Source: Plastoroseomonas hellenica (GTDB lineage Bacteria > Pseudomonadota > Alphaproteobacteria > Acetobacterales > Acetobacteraceae). From it: a stretch of 64,000 bases of DNA. Shown piece after piece: positions 1-9,453 of the stretch (the first letter of the stretch is position 1; each line of letters begins with the position of its first letter). A program made the translations under genes and the position numbers. Under the pieces are notes generated by a model that was not told where the DNA came from, made no database searches, and saw nothing but the letters and a program-made list of their open reading frames with translations. The stretch spans positions 1-64,000 of the forward strand of contig NZ_JAAGBB010000019.1 in assembly GCF_018129085.1 (NCBI RefSeq). Reading direction: 5' to 3'.

Positions 1-2127
1 CCGCGCCCCGCGGCCGCCCGCCCGACTGGCGCCCCGGCCGCGCGCCGTCCCGATGCGCCGTCCGCGACCCCTGCCGATCGCCTGTCGCTGAAGCCGCGCC
101 AGCCGACCGCGGAGGAGGAGGATGACAGCCGTCGCCGCGCCGCGGTGCGCCGCCCGGGGGCCTCCGCCCTGCCGGCCAAGAAGCCGGTGCTCACCACGGT
201 CAAGAAGACCCTGGTCGGCGCCGACCGCCGTGGCGGCCGCATCGACGTGCAGGCCGCGATCGAGGGCGACGACGACCGCAGCCGCTCCCTCGCCTCGATG
301 CGGCGGGCGCGCGAGCGTGAGAAGCAGCGCCAGCAGCTCGAGGATATCCGCAAGAACGCCACCAAGGCCTTGCGCGACGTCGTCATCCCCGAAGCCATCA
401 CCGTGCAGGAGCTGGCCAACCGCATGGCCGAGCGCGGCGGCGAGGTGGTGAAGCGGCTGTTCCGCATGGGCGTGATGGCGACGCTGACCCAGACCATCGA
501 CGCCGACACCGCCGAGCTGGTGGTGCAGGAATTCGGGCACCGTTCGAAGCGAGTGTCGGAGAGCGATGTCGAGATCGGCCTCGAAGGTGAGGTCGACACC
601 GATGCCGAGCTGACCCAGCGTCCGCCGGTCGTGACCATCATGGGCCATGTCGACCACGGCAAGACCAGCCTGCTCGACGCGCTGCGCCAGACCGATATCG
701 CCTCGCACGAGGCGGGCGGGATCACCCAGCACATCGGCGCCTATCAGGTGACGACGCCGGACGGCAACCGCGTCACCTTCATCGACACGCCAGGCCACGC
801 CGCCTTCACGGCGATGCGGGCGCGCGGTGCCAGCGTGACCGACATCGTCGTGCTGGTGGTTGCCGCCGATGACGGCGTGATGCCGCAGACGATCGAGGCG
901 ATCGGCCATGCCAAGGCGGCCGGCGTCCCGATCATCGTGGCGGTCAACAAGATCGACAAGCCGGGCGTACGGCCCGAGCGCGTGAAGCAGGAACTGCTGC
1001 AGCACGAGATCGTGGTCGAAAGCCTCGGCGGCGAGACCCAGGAGATCGAGGTTTCCGCCACTCAGAAGATCAACCTCGACAAGCTGCTGGAGGGGATCTC
1101 GCTGCAGGCCGAGCTGCTCGACCTGAAGGCGAACCCGGAGCGTGCCGCCGAAGGCACCGTGATCGAGAGCAAGCTCGATCGCGGCCGTGGCCCCGTCGCC
1201 ACTGTGCTGGTCCAGAAGGGCACGCTGCGCCAGGGTGACATCGTGGTGGCCGGCGCCGAATGGGGCCGGGTGCGCGCGGTGGTCGACGACAAGGGGCGCC
1301 AGATCAAGGAAGCCGGTCCGTCGCTGCCGGTCGAGATCCTGGGCCTGTCCGGTGTCCCCGGCGCCGGCGAGAACTTCGTCGCGGTCGAGGATGAGGGCCG
1401 GGCGCGCGAGATCAGCGAGTTCCGCCAGCGCCGCGCGCGGGAGAAGGCGGCGGCGGCGGTCAATGCCGGCCGCGGCAGCCTGACCGACATGCTGGCCCGC
1501 ATCCAGGCGGGCGAGCAGAAGGAAGTCGCGGTCGTCACCAAGGCCGATGTGCAGGGCAGCGCCGAGGCGATCGGCGTGGTGCTCGGCAAGCTCGGCAATG
1601 ACGAGGTGCGGGTGCGGATGCTGCACAGCGGCGTCGGCCAGATCACCGAGAGCGACATCCAGCTCGCCAAGGCGTCGAACGCCGTGGTCGTCGCCTTCAA
1701 CGTCCGCGCCACCAACCAGGCGCGCGACCTGGCGAAGGCCGAAGGCGTCGAGATCCGCTACTACTCGATCATCTACGAAGTGGCTGACGACATCGAGAAG
1801 CTGGTGAAGGGCAAGCTCGCCCCGGTCCAGCGCGAGAAGTTCCTGGGTTATGCGCAGATCCTGCAGGTCTTCGAATCGAAGCGGATCGGCAAGATCGCCG
1901 GCTGCCGCGTGACCGAAGGCGTGGTCCGCCGCGGCGCCGGCGTGCGCCTGCTGCGCGATGGCGTGGTCATCCACCAGGGCGATCTCAGCACGCTCCGCCG
2001 CTTCAAGGATGACGTGAAGGAAGTGACCAACGGCTACGAGTGCGGCATGTCCTTCGCGAACTACAATGACCTCCGCGTCGACGACCAGATCGAGTGCTAC
2101 GAGGTGGAGACCGTCGCCGCGGCCTGA
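1..2127 (+). CDS. infB: Translation initiation factor IF-2 (5' end outside window)
   Basis: This is the GTPase that places initiator fMet-tRNA on the 30S subunit and promotes subunit joining. The frame is open from the first base, so 708 residues are visible and the N-terminus is missing. The first ~90 visible residues are low-complexity Pro/Ala/Arg, as in the IF-2 N-terminal extension. G-domain motifs follow in order: G1 GHVDHGKT (visible residue ~215), G3 DTPGH (~262), G4 NKID (~316) and a G5-like SAT. The rest has the length and order of the beta-barrel and fMet-tRNA-binding domains. rbfA follows 69 bases downstream, the usual order. Identification is essentially certain. Confidence 0.98.
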   Translation, partial: PRPAAARPTGAPAARRPDAPSATPADRLSLKPRQPTAEEEDDSRRRAAVRRPGASALPAKKPVLTTVKKTLVGADRRGGRIDVQAAIEGDDDRSRSLASMRRAREREKQRQQLEDIRKNATKALRDVVIPEAITVQELANRMAERGGEVVKRLFRMGVMATLTQTIDADTAELVVQEFGHRSKRVSESDVEIGLEGEVDTDAELTQRPPVVTIMGHVDHGKTSLLDALRQTDIASHEAGGITQHIGAYQVTTPDGNRVTFIDTPGHAAFTAMRARGASVTDIVVLVVAADDGVMPQTIEAIGHAKAAGVPIIVAVNKIDKPGVRPERVKQELLQHEIVVESLGGETQEIEVSATQKINLDKLLEGISLQAELLDLKANPERAAEGTVIESKLDRGRGPVATVLVQKGTLRQGDIVVAGAEWGRVRAVVDDKGRQIKEAGPSLPVEILGLSGVPGAGENFVAVEDEGRAREISEFRQRRAREKAAAAVNAGRGSLTDMLARIQAGEQKEVAVVTKADVQGSAEAIGVVLGKLGNDEVRVRMLHSGVGQITESDIQLAKASNAVVVAFNVRATNQARDLAKAEGVEIRYYSIIYEVADDIEKLVKGKLAPVQREKFLGYAQILQVFESKRIGKIAGCRVTEGVVRRGAGVRLLRDGVVIHQGDLSTLRRFKDDVKEVTNGYECGMSFANYNDLRVDDQIECYEVETVAAA

Positions 2128-2144
2128 TGGCCCGGTAGGCATGG

Positions 2145-2184
2145 ACGAGGGCGCGGCGCCACATGCGCCGCGCCCTCGTGTTTT
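2145..2184 (+). terminator. Long GC hairpin between infB and rbfA
   Basis: A perfect 15-bp stem (2145-2159 with 2165-2179) encloses a 5-base loop and is followed by G and four T. It resembles an intrinsic terminator with a weak T-tract. Because rbfA starts 18 bases after the stem and lies in the same conserved operon, partial attenuation or an mRNA processing or stability site is more likely than full termination. Confidence 0.6.
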
Positions 2185-2196
2185 GAGGAGGCCCGG

Positions 2197-2622
2197 ATGG
2201 CCAAGCAACAGCATAAGCGCGGCGGCGCCGAGGGCCCGACCCAGCGCCAGCTCCGTGTGGCGGAGGAGATCCGGCACGCGCTGTCGGCCGTTTTCGCCCG
2301 CGGCGACTTCCGGGACCCGGACCTGGCCGATGTGCGTGTCACGGTGACCGAGGTGCGGGCCTCGCCCGATCTCAAGCACATGACGGCCTTCGTGAGCGGG
2401 CTGGGCAAGGACCTGCCGCCGGCGCAGTTCGCGGCGCTGAAGCGTGCGGCGCCCTTTCTCCGTGCCCAGATCGCGAAGTCGGTGCGGCTGCGCCACGCAC
2501 CGGATCTGCACTTCCAGACCGACACGGCGCTCGACTATGCCTTCACCATCGCCCGCGCCCTGAACCAGCCCGAGGTCGCGCGGGACCTGGCCGCCCCGAA
2601 GACCGAGGACGACACCCCGTGA
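2197..2622 (+). CDS. rbfA: Ribosome-binding factor A
   Basis: This small KH-type protein binds immature 30S subunits and assists late 16S rRNA maturation. The 141-residue product has the expected length and family features: an N-terminal RQLRVAEEIRH segment, a strand near DVRVTVTEV, and a central SPDLKHMTAFVS region. A good Shine-Dalgarno (GAGGAG, about 2185-2190) precedes the ATG. Its stop overlaps the GTG of the next gene. Position after infB and before truB is the conserved bacterial arrangement. Confidence 0.95.
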   Translation: MAKQQHKRGGAEGPTQRQLRVAEEIRHALSAVFARGDFRDPDLADVRVTVTEVRASPDLKHMTAFVSGLGKDLPPAQFAALKRAAPFLRAQIAKSVRLRHAPDLHFQTDTALDYAFTIARALNQPEVARDLAAPKTEDDTP

Positions 2623-3005
2623 GCGAGGCGCCACCCGACCAGGCGCCGGAGATCCGCGTCATCGCCATGCCGGCCGACACCAACCCGGCCGGCGACATCT
2701 TCGGCGGCTGGCTGATGGCGCATATGGACCAGGCGGGTGCCAGCGTCGCGCTGCGCCTGGCGCGCGGCCGGGTCGCGACCGTCGCGGTCGAGGGCATGAA
2801 GTTCCACCGCCCGGTCAAGGTCGGCGACGAGGTGAGCCTCTATGGCATGCTGATCGGCACCGGCCGCACCTCGATCCGCGTCTGCGTCGAAGCCTGGCGC
2901 CGCGACCGCGCTTCCGAACAGGCCAGCAAGGTGACCGAGGCGGTCTTCACCTTCGTGGCGCTGGACATGGCCGGAAAGCCGCGGCCGGTGGATCCGGAGG
3001 CCTGA
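2619..3005 (+). CDS. YciA-type acyl-CoA thioesterase (hot-dog fold)
   Basis: Predicted to hydrolyse acyl-CoA thioesters in the cytoplasm. The 128-residue protein has the YciA/BFIT-like segment NPAGDIFGGW near residue 24, containing the catalytic-region Asp, followed by a helix (MAHMDQAGA) and strands around KFHRPVKVGDEV. The GTG start overlaps the rbfA stop as GTGA, implying translational coupling. A thioesterase is not a standard member of the infB-rbfA-truB operon, and no functional link to ribosome biogenesis is visible. A longer paralogue lies near 63.0 kb. The enzyme class is secure; the substrate is unknown. Confidence 0.88.
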   Translation: MSEAPPDQAPEIRVIAMPADTNPAGDIFGGWLMAHMDQAGASVALRLARGRVATVAVEGMKFHRPVKVGDEVSLYGMLIGTGRTSIRVCVEAWRRDRASEQASKVTEAVFTFVALDMAGKPRPVDPEA

Positions 3006-3138
3006 AGCGCGCCGCCGGCAGCGCGCCGCTGCCGGCAAGCCTGCGCAAAGCAGGTATTCCCTTGCCTCCGTGTCCGTGTCATCCGCCACCCCGCATGTCG
3101 ACGGCATGCGGCCGATTTCGCAACGACCCAGAGTGTCC

Positions 3139-4089
3139 ATGACCCGCCAACGCCACAGAAAACCCCGCGGACAGGCCCTCGATGGCTGGCTCATCGTGGA
3201 CAAGCCAAGCGGCATCGGCAGCACCGATGTGGTGACCAGGGTCAAACGCGCCCTCGATGCGCAGAAGGCGGGCCATGGCGGCACGCTCGATCCGCTGGCG
3301 ACCGGCGTGCTGCCGGTGGCCTTCGGTGCCGCCACCAAGACCGTGCCCTATGTGATGGACGGCACGAAGGTCTATTCCTTCACGCTGCGCTTCGGCGACG
3401 CCCGCGATTCCGACGATTCCGACGGCAAGACCATCGCGACCAGCGATATCAGGCCGACCGATGACGCGATCCGCGCCGCGCTGCCGGCCTTCCGCGGCGA
3501 GATCATGCAGGTCCCGCCGATCTTCTCGGCCATCAAGGTCGCGGGCGAACGCGCCTATGACCTGGCACGGGACGGGCAGGTGCCGGAGCTGGCGCCGCGC
3601 CCGGCGCGGGTCGATGAATTCGATTTGGTGGAGCGGCCGGATGCCGATACCGCGATCTTCCGCGTGGTCTCCGGCAAGGGCGTCTACATGCGCAGCCTGG
3701 CCCGCGACCTGGCCCGGGCGGTCGGCACGGTCGGCCATATCGCGGCGCTCCGCCGGCATCGCGTCGGGCCTTTCCACGAGGCCGATGCGATTCCGCTGGA
3801 CAGGATCGCCGTTTCCGGCGATACGCCGCCCCCTTCCCCGGATCTTCTGAGGCCCGTGGCGACCGCGCTGGACGACATCCCGGCGCTGGCCGTCCATGAG
3901 CCGGAAGCCGTCCGGCTGCATCAGGGCCAGGCGATCTCGCTGGTGGAGCTGATGGGCCGGGTTCCGTCCGGCGCCAACCCCGATGGGGGCCTGGTGCGCG
4001 CGATGGCGGGGGGGCGCCTGATCGGCCTCTGCCGCCTCGACGCCGGGCTTTGCCGGCCGGAGAGGTGGATCGGGGACGGCCAGGGCTGA
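3139..4089 (+). CDS. truB: tRNA pseudouridine(55) synthase
   Basis: Converts U55 of the tRNA T-arm to pseudouridine. The 316-residue product begins at an ATG followed by a basic segment; an in-frame extension of 23 residues upstream exists but matches no family N-terminus. Family hallmarks are the WLIVDKPSG motif near residue 17 and [12 protein letters not shown] with the catalytic Asp at residue 51. Later, [12 protein letters not shown] matches the conserved C-terminal half of the catalytic domain, and the last ~70 residues form the short alphaproteobacterial C-terminal region. rpsO follows after 23 bases. No strong Shine-Dalgarno is visible, so the exact start is slightly uncertain. Confidence 0.95.
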   Translation: MTRQRHRKPRGQALDGWLIVDKPSGIGSTDVVTRVKRALDAQKAGHGGTLDPLATGVLPVAFGAATKTVPYVMDGTKVYSFTLRFGDARDSDDSDGKTIATSDIRPTDDAIRAALPAFRGEIMQVPPIFSAIKVAGERAYDLARDGQVPELAPRPARVDEFDLVERPDADTAIFRVVSGKGVYMRSLARDLARAVGTVGHIAALRRHRVGPFHEADAIPLDRIAVSGDTPPPSPDLLRPVATALDDIPALAVHEPEAVRLHQGQAISLVELMGRVPSGANPDGGLVRAMAGGRLIGLCRLDAGLCRPERWIGDGQG

Positions 4090-4112
4090 AACCCCTTTCG
4101 ATGGAGCACACG

Positions 4113-4382
4113 ATGTCGATCACCGCAGAGCGCCGCACGGCGCTCATTGCCGAATATGCGACCAAGGCCGGCGACACCGGCAGCCCGGAAGTGCAGGTCG
4201 CCCTGCTCTCCGAGCGCATCGTCAACCTGACCGAGCACCTGAAGAGCCACGCGAAGGACTTCCACAGCCGTCGCGGCCTGCTGATGCTGGTCGGTCAGCG
4301 CCGTGGCCTGCTCGATTACGTGAAGAAGAAGGACCAGGCCCGTTACCAGAGCCTGATCGAGCGCCTGAAGCTTCGCCGCTGA
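4113..4382 (+). CDS. rpsO: 30S ribosomal protein S15
   Basis: A primary 16S rRNA-binding protein of the small subunit. The 89-residue product is exactly the canonical S15 length, with recognisable segments [17 protein letters not shown] and [14 protein letters not shown]. The ATG at 4113 is preceded by GGAG at a good distance; an upstream in-frame extension would overlap truB and is not S15-like. A very strong terminator starts immediately after the stop. In E. coli S15 autoregulates its own translation; no equivalent leader structure was examined here. Confidence 0.97.
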   Translation: MSITAERRTALIAEYATKAGDTGSPEVQVALLSERIVNLTEHLKSHAKDFHSRRGLLMLVGQRRGLLDYVKKKDQARYQSLIERLKLRR

Positions 4383-4414
4383 AAAAAAAGCCGGTCGTCA
4401 GACCGGCTTTTTTT
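4383..4414. terminator. Strong bidirectional Rho-independent terminator after rpsO
   Basis: A 7-bp stem (GCCGGTC/GACCGGC) with a 4-base loop is flanked by seven A on the left and seven T on the right, so it can terminate transcription in both directions. It closes the infB-rpsO unit on the plus strand and could also stop transcripts arriving from the C13-peptidase gene on the minus strand. It is the most convincing intrinsic terminator in the window. Confidence 0.95.
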
Positions 4415-4416
4415 AT

Positions 4417-4572
4417 GGCCTCAGACGCCGGCGGCCGCATCCGCGGCCTTGGCTTCCGCGCCGTCAGGGCGGCATTGGCGACAACGGTCGGTCGCGCGCG
4501 GGGCCGCTTCGCGGCCCCAGAGCATCGGCTTCGCCTCGCTCCGCAGGCACGGGTAGCGGCCTGCGGCCGCGG
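4417..4572 (-). repeat. Dispersed GC-rich intergenic repeat, copy A
   Basis: One of five related copies in the window. In this orientation it runs from the GGCCTCAG end to the GCGGCCTGCGGCCGC end. It carries the core hairpin GGGGCCGC-TTC-GCGGCCCC (about 4500-4518) and the neighbouring GCGCGCG and GCATCGGCTTCGCCTCGCTCCG segments shared with the other copies. It fills the gap between the 3' ends of rpsO and the convergent C13-peptidase gene. No protein-coding sense was found in it. Confidence 0.85.
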
Positions 4573-4580
4573 ATTGAGGC

Positions 4581-5294
4581 CTATCTAACCGCCAAGGAAC
4601 CCACCTGGTCGCCGAAGCTCGCTTGCGGCTCGCTGGGCTGGACACGCAGCGCCTGCTCGCGCCGGCTGACGCAGGCATTGGTCACCGAGGCAACCTTCCG
4701 CCATAGCGCCGCCTGGCCCAGCGCATCCGATCCAAGCGCTTGCAGCAGGCATTCGTCATAGACGGTCAGCACCTCGCCCGCGCCGCAGCCGAAGCTTGGC
4801 CGGTCGGGCCGGGCGGCGGTCAGGATGATCCGGTTCGGGCGCGCCACCGGCGCCGCGGCATAGATGCCGGTGTAACAGCCGGAGAGGATGGCGACCGTCG
4901 GCGCGTCCCCGCAGCCGGTGCTGAGGGCGCGGTCCAGCAGGGCGGGCGGCAGGCCCAACCCGGCCGGGGCGAAGATCAGCCCCTGGCCGGGCGCACCGTG
5001 CATGGTCATGAACACCAGGCAGCCCTCGCCCGGACCCGGCCGCAGCCCTGCGATGGCGCGCAGCACGCCGCCGGGGTCGGCCCGCTCCGCGCCGCGGCCC
5101 CGGTCCGAGAAGCGGCGCACCGATGCCTGTGGCCCGAGCAGCGTCATCATTCGCTGCGTCGCATTGTCCCAGACCGGCAGGCTGTCGTCGCCGGCGACCA
5201 GCACGGTGTGCCAGCGCGGCGCCGCCGCGGGCTGATGCGGAGTGGCGGCGCAGGCGGCGAGGATCAGGATCGGCAGCAGCAGGAAACGGCGCAT
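4581..5294 (-). CDS. Lipoprotein with C13 (legumain/caspase-like) peptidase features
   Basis: The 237-residue product starts with a lipoprotein signal (hydrophobic stretch, LAAC lipobox, Cys15), so it should be membrane-anchored outside the cytoplasm. The remainder resembles the C13 cysteine-peptidase family: a His-Gly pair at H99 (MTMHG) and a Ser-Gly-Cys at C140 (LSGCYTG), each after a hydrophobic strand, as in legumain-type His/Cys dyads. The ATG at 5294 is chosen because it gives a clean signal peptide; the frame stays open 116 residues further upstream without one. The gene lies reversed between rpsO and pnp. Substrate is unknown, and peptidase activity is inferred from the dyad and spacing. 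Confidence 0.75.
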   Translation of the reverse strand: MRRFLLLPILILAACAATPHQPAAAPRWHTVLVAGDDSLPVWDNATQRMMTLLGPQASVRRFSDRGRGAERADPGGVLRAIAGLRPGPGEGCLVFMTMHGAPGQGLIFAPAGLGLPPALLDRALSTGCGDAPTVAILSGCYTGIYAAAPVARPNRIILTAARPDRPSFGCGAGEVLTVYDECLLQALGSDALGQAALWRKVASVTNACVSRREQALRVQPSEPQASFGDQVGSLAVR

Positions 5295-5651
5295 GCGGCA
5301 GCTTCGCGAGCCGGATCGCCTGCCGTCAAATGAAACAGCCCGGCGCCGCAATACAATTTCCGATGGCGCTTTGCCGGCATCCGAGCCATATGGGGCCCGA
5401 TCGCGGCCGCTTAGGCTCGATCGATCGCTGCAACCGCGGTGGGCCGGATTTCGGCGCCGCGGGATCCCGGAGAGGAGCATCGCGGCGTTTCCGGCCACAT
5501 GGGCAGCTTTTCCGGCGTTCGCGCCGGGCCCTCCCCATGCCGCCCGAGACGCTGTGCTTTTCCAATTCCCGGTTCCCGCCATCGTCACCGGCCTGTTCCG
5601 CGCTTGCCCATCCGGGGGCCGCGACGGCCCCGCAAGACGCAAGGACGACGC
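5295..5651. other. Intergenic region, divergent peptidase/pnp promoters expected
   Basis: These 357 bases separate two divergent starts, so both promoters should lie here. I see no convincing -35/-10 pair, operator or additional gene. The base composition includes clustered CGATCG words near 5400-5430. The pnp mRNA leader therefore probably lies here, but no specific fold could be established by eye. Confidence 0.4.
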
Positions 5652-7871
5652 ATGTTCGACAAGTATTTCCGCAAGGACATCAACTGGGGCGGCAAGACCC
5701 TGACGCTCGAGACCGGCAAGGTCGCCCGTCAGGCCGATGGCGCCGTGATGGCCCGCCTCGGTGACACCATCGTGCTCTGCACGGCGGTCGGCGCCCGTTC
5801 GGTGAAGCCGGGGCAGGACTTCTTCCCGCTCACCGTGAACTACCAGGAGAAGGCCTTCGCCGCCGGCAAGATCCCGGGCGGCTTCTTCAAGCGCGAGGGA
5901 CGTCCGTCGGAGAACGAGACCCTGGTCTCCCGCCTCATCGACCGGCCGATCCGCCCGCTATTCCCGGACGGATTCCGCAACGAGATCCAGGTCGTCGCCA
6001 CCGTGCTCAGTCACGACATGGAGAACGACCCCGACATGGTGGCGCTGGTCGGCTGCTCCGCCGCCCTGACGCTCTCCGGCATCCCGTTCTTCGGCCCGGT
6101 GGCCGGTGCCCGCATCGGCTACATCGATGGCCAGTACGTGCTGAACCCGACGATCGACCAGCGCAAGCAGAGCGTGCTGGACCTGGTGATGGCCGGCACC
6201 GCCGAAGGCGTGCTGATGGTCGAGTCCGAGGCGCATGAGCTGGGCGAGGATGTCATGCTCGGCGCCCTGAAGTTCGGGCATGACGGCTTCCAGGCCGTCA
6301 TCCAGGGCATCATCGAGCTGGCCGAGGTCGCCGCCAAGGAGCCCTGGCCGGTGGCCGAGCCTTCCGAGGCCGAGGTCGCGCTGAAGACGCGCATCGCCGA
6401 GCTCGGCACCGCCGACATGAAGCAGGCCTACACTGAGACCCAGAAGCTGCTGCGGCAGGAGAAGGTCGGCGCGGTGAAGAAGGCGATCGCCGCCAAGCTC
6501 ACCGAGGAAGGCCATGACGCCGCCGCCGCCAAGGGCCTGCTGAAGGAGCTGGAGGCGGACGTGGTCCGCAACGCCATCCTCGACACTGGGCTCCGCATCG
6601 ACGGCCGCGACACCAAGACCGTGCGCCCGATCGTAGCCGAAGTCGGCGTTCTGCCGCGCGCCCATGGCTCGGCGCTCTTCACCCGTGGCGAGACCCAGGC
6701 CTTCTGCGTGGCGACCCTCGGCACCGGCCAGGATGAGCAGATCATCGACGCCCTCGCGGGCGAGTACCGCGAGGACTTCATGCTGCACTACAACTTCCCG
6801 CCCTACAGCGTGAACGAGACCGGCCGCATGGGCTCGCCGGGACGCCGCGAAGTGGGCCACGGCAAGCTCGCCTGGCGCGCCATCCACCCGCTGCTGCCGG
6901 AGAAGGAGAAGTTCCCCTACACCATCCGCGTGGTGTCGGAGATCACGGAGAGCAACGGCTCCTCCTCCATGGCGACGGTCTGCGGCACCTCGCTCTCGTT
7001 GATGGATGCGGGCGTGCCGCTGAAGCGCCCCTGCGCCGGCATCGCCATGGGCCTGATCAAGGAAGACCGCGGCTTCGCGGTGCTGTCCGACATCCTGGGC
7101 GACGAGGACCATCTCGGCGACATGGACTTCAAGGTGGCCGGCACGGAGAAGGGAATCACCTCTCTCCAGATGGACATCAAGATCACCTCGATCACCTTCG
7201 AGATCATGCAGGTGGCGCTCGCCCAGGCGAAGGATGGCCGCCTGCACATCCTGGGCGAGATGGCGAAGGGCCTGTCCGGCGCCCGCACCGACGTGGCCGA
7301 GACCGCGCCGCGCATCACCGTGATCAATGTGCCGAAGGACAAGATCCGCGACGTCATCGGCTCCGGCGGCAAGGTGATCCGTGAGATCACCGAGCAGACC
7401 GGCTGCAAGATCGACATCGAGGATGACGGCACCATCAAGGTCGCCGCCACCAGCGTCGAGCAGGCGCAGAAGGCGATCGACTGGATCCGCGGCATCGTGG
7501 CCGAGCCGGAGATCGGCGTGATCTACAATGGCAAGGTCGTGAAGACCGCCGAGTTCGGCGCCTTCGTGAACTTCCTCGGCGCCAAGGACGGCCTGGTCCA
7601 CATCTCCGAGCTCGCGAATGAGCGGGTGAACAAGACCTCCGACGTGGTCAAGGACGGCGACCAGGTGAAGGTCAAGGTCATCGGCTTCGACGAGCGCGGC
7701 AAGGTGAAGCTGTCGATGCGGGTGGTCGATCAGGCGACCGGCGCCGACATCACCGAGCAGGTGGGTGCCAAGCGGCCGCGCGCCGATGGCGAAGGCGACC
7801 GTCCCGAGCGTGGTGAGCGGCGGGACCGCGGCGAGCGGCGGGATCGCGGCCCGCGCGACGCGGCGGAGTGA
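5652..7871 (+). CDS. pnp: Polyribonucleotide nucleotidyltransferase (PNPase)
   Basis: Degrades RNA 3' to 5' with phosphate and is a core exoribonuclease of the degradosome. The 739-residue product has the standard order: first RNase PH-like domain (~15-130), helical region, second RNase PH domain (~325-460), KH domain with GSGGKVI (~555-615) and S1 domain beginning near residue 621 (EFGAFVNF). The C-terminus ends in a charged tail with a duplicated ERRDRG unit. The ATG at 5652 has an AAGGA Shine-Dalgarno and gives the canonical MFDKYFRK start. The usual rpsO-pnp adjacency is broken here by a repeat and a reversed gene. Confidence 0.97.
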   Translation: MFDKYFRKDINWGGKTLTLETGKVARQADGAVMARLGDTIVLCTAVGARSVKPGQDFFPLTVNYQEKAFAAGKIPGGFFKREGRPSENETLVSRLIDRPIRPLFPDGFRNEIQVVATVLSHDMENDPDMVALVGCSAALTLSGIPFFGPVAGARIGYIDGQYVLNPTIDQRKQSVLDLVMAGTAEGVLMVESEAHELGEDVMLGALKFGHDGFQAVIQGIIELAEVAAKEPWPVAEPSEAEVALKTRIAELGTADMKQAYTETQKLLRQEKVGAVKKAIAAKLTEEGHDAAAAKGLLKELEADVVRNAILDTGLRIDGRDTKTVRPIVAEVGVLPRAHGSALFTRGETQAFCVATLGTGQDEQIIDALAGEYREDFMLHYNFPPYSVNETGRMGSPGRREVGHGKLAWRAIHPLLPEKEKFPYTIRVVSEITESNGSSSMATVCGTSLSLMDAGVPLKRPCAGIAMGLIKEDRGFAVLSDILGDEDHLGDMDFKVAGTEKGITSLQMDIKITSITFEIMQVALAQAKDGRLHILGEMAKGLSGARTDVAETAPRITVINVPKDKIRDVIGSGGKVIREITEQTGCKIDIEDDGTIKVAATSVEQAQKAIDWIRGIVAEPEIGVIYNGKVVKTAEFGAFVNFLGAKDGLVHISELANERVNKTSDVVKDGDQVKVKVIGFDERGKVKLSMRVVDQATGADITEQVGAKRPRADGEGDRPERGERRDRGERRDRGPRDAAE

Positions 7872-7883
7872 GAAAGGGCGGCC

Positions 7884-7907
7884 GGGGGGGCTCGAACCAG
7901 CCCCCCC
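7884..7907 (+). terminator. G7/C7 hairpin after pnp
   Basis: A 9-bp stem (GGGGGGGCT with AGCCCCCCC) and a 6-base loop lie 12 bases after the pnp stop. There is no T-tract behind it, so it may be a Rho-dependent pause site or a 3' stabilising structure rather than a classical intrinsic terminator. Confidence 0.5.
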
Positions 7908-7956
7908 GCCGCGCCATATCCGCTGGACCTCGCGGGGCGTTTCGCCATAAGTCCCC

Positions 7957-9393
7957 GTGACAAGCGTGTTAAAATCCGTGGAGCCTGCGTCCTTGAAGGT
8001 CATCAACCCCATCCGCATGGGCGGCGTCGACGTTCTGCCCCTGGTCGAGGGCGGGAAGGGCGTGTCCGTCTCCAACGGGTCCTCCTGCGGGGCCTGGTCG
8101 GCGGCGGGCGGCGTCGGCACCTTCTCGGCGGTCAATGCGGACAGCTATGACGCGCAGGGCAACCGCATCCCGCAGACCTATTCGGGCAAGACCCGGCGGG
8201 AGCGGCATGAGGAGCTGGTGCAATACGGCATCCGGGGCGCCATCGCCCAGGCGCGGGAAGCTTTCGAACGCGCCGGCGGCAAGGGCCGCATCCACGCCAA
8301 TATCCTCTGGGAGATGGGCGGCGCCGAGCGCGTGGCGCGCGGCATGCTGGAAGGCGCCAGGGGGCTGATCAACGGCATCACCTGCGGTGCCGGCATGCCC
8401 TATCGCCTGGCCGACATCGCGCGCGACTTCGGCGTCCACTACTACCCGATCGTCTCTTCCGCCCGTGCCTTCAACGCGCTGTGGAAGCGCGCCTACAACA
8501 AGACGCGGGAATGGCTCGGCGGCGTGGTCTACGAGGATCCCTGGCTGGCCGGCGGCCATAACGGCCTGTCGAACAGCGAGGATCCGAAGAAGCCGGAAGC
8601 GCCCTATGCCCGGGTGTTGAAGCTGCGCCAGCAGATGCGCGAATTCGGCCTCGGCGACGTGCCGATCATCATGGCCGGCGGCGTCTGGTGGCTGGAGGAG
8701 TGGGAGGACTGGATCGACAATCCGGACCTCGGCCCGATCGCCTTCCAGTTCGGCACCCGCCCGCTGCTGACCCGCGAAAGCCCGATCCCGGATACCTGGA
8801 AGCAGCGGCTGCTGAACCTGAAGAAGGGCGACGTGTCGCTGCAGCCCTTCAGCCCGACCGGCTTCTATTCCTCCGCGGTCCGCAACGATTTCCTGATCGA
8901 GCTGGAGGAGCGGAACGAGCGCCAGGTGGCCTACACCAGTGAGCCGATCGGCGAACACATGGCCGAATACGGCGTCGGGCCGCGCAAGCGCCCGGTCTGG
9001 CTGACGCCGCACGACCTGGCGCGCGTGAATCAGTGGGAGGCGGAAGGCTTCACCGAGGCCATGCGCACCCCGGACAACACGCTGATCTTCGTGACGCCCG
9101 AGACGTCGAAGGCGATCGTGAAGGACCAGGTGGACTGCATGGGCTGCCTCAGCCAGTGCCGCTTCTCCAACTGGGCGCAGCACGAGCCCGACTACAGCAA
9201 CGGCAAGAAGGCCGATCCGCGCAGCTTCTGCATCCAGAAGACGCTGCAGGAGATCGCCCATGACGGCACGACCGAACACAACCTGATGTTCGCCGGCCAC
9301 AATGCCTACCGCTTCGCGAGCGACCCCTTCTATTCGAACGGCTTCATCCCGACGGTGAAGCAGCTCGTCGAGCGCATCCTCACCGGCCGGTAG
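7957..9393 (+). CDS. Nitronate monooxygenase-like FMN protein with C-terminal Cys cluster
   Basis: The 478-residue product resembles the FMN TIM-barrel nitronate monooxygenase/2-nitropropane dioxygenase family: an N-terminal substrate/FMN region (NPIRMGG, SNGSSCGAWS), a mid-chain NGITCGAGMP segment, and GDVPIIMAGGVWW plus FQFGTRPL where this family binds the FMN phosphate. It is longer than typical ~330-residue members because of a C-terminal region holding C394, C397 and C401 in CxxCxxxC spacing, and another Cys near residue 425, which suggests a bound metal or cluster. The GTG at 7957 is taken as start; a GTG at 7978 is possible. It converges with the ABC permease downstream. Substrate is unknown. 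Confidence 0.75.
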   Translation: MTSVLKSVEPASLKVINPIRMGGVDVLPLVEGGKGVSVSNGSSCGAWSAAGGVGTFSAVNADSYDAQGNRIPQTYSGKTRRERHEELVQYGIRGAIAQAREAFERAGGKGRIHANILWEMGGAERVARGMLEGARGLINGITCGAGMPYRLADIARDFGVHYYPIVSSARAFNALWKRAYNKTREWLGGVVYEDPWLAGGHNGLSNSEDPKKPEAPYARVLKLRQQMREFGLGDVPIIMAGGVWWLEEWEDWIDNPDLGPIAFQFGTRPLLTRESPIPDTWKQRLLNLKKGDVSLQPFSPTGFYSSAVRNDFLIELEERNERQVAYTSEPIGEHMAEYGVGPRKRPVWLTPHDLARVNQWEAEGFTEAMRTPDNTLIFVTPETSKAIVKDQVDCMGCLSQCRFSNWAQHEPDYSNGKKADPRSFCIQKTLQEIAHDGTTEHNLMFAGHNAYRFASDPFYSNGFIPTVKQLVERILTGR

Positions 9394-9453
9394 AGCAGCT
9401 CCCCGATCCAGTGGGGTCGCTGGAACGGGTGGAGAGGCTCCCAGAACAGAACG

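Noticed and set aside
5958-8135. 725-codon open frame on the minus strand over pnp
   Set aside because: It is the antisense shadow of pnp; composition is His/Asp/Leu/Gly-rich as expected from reversed GC-rich codons, and no motif fits.
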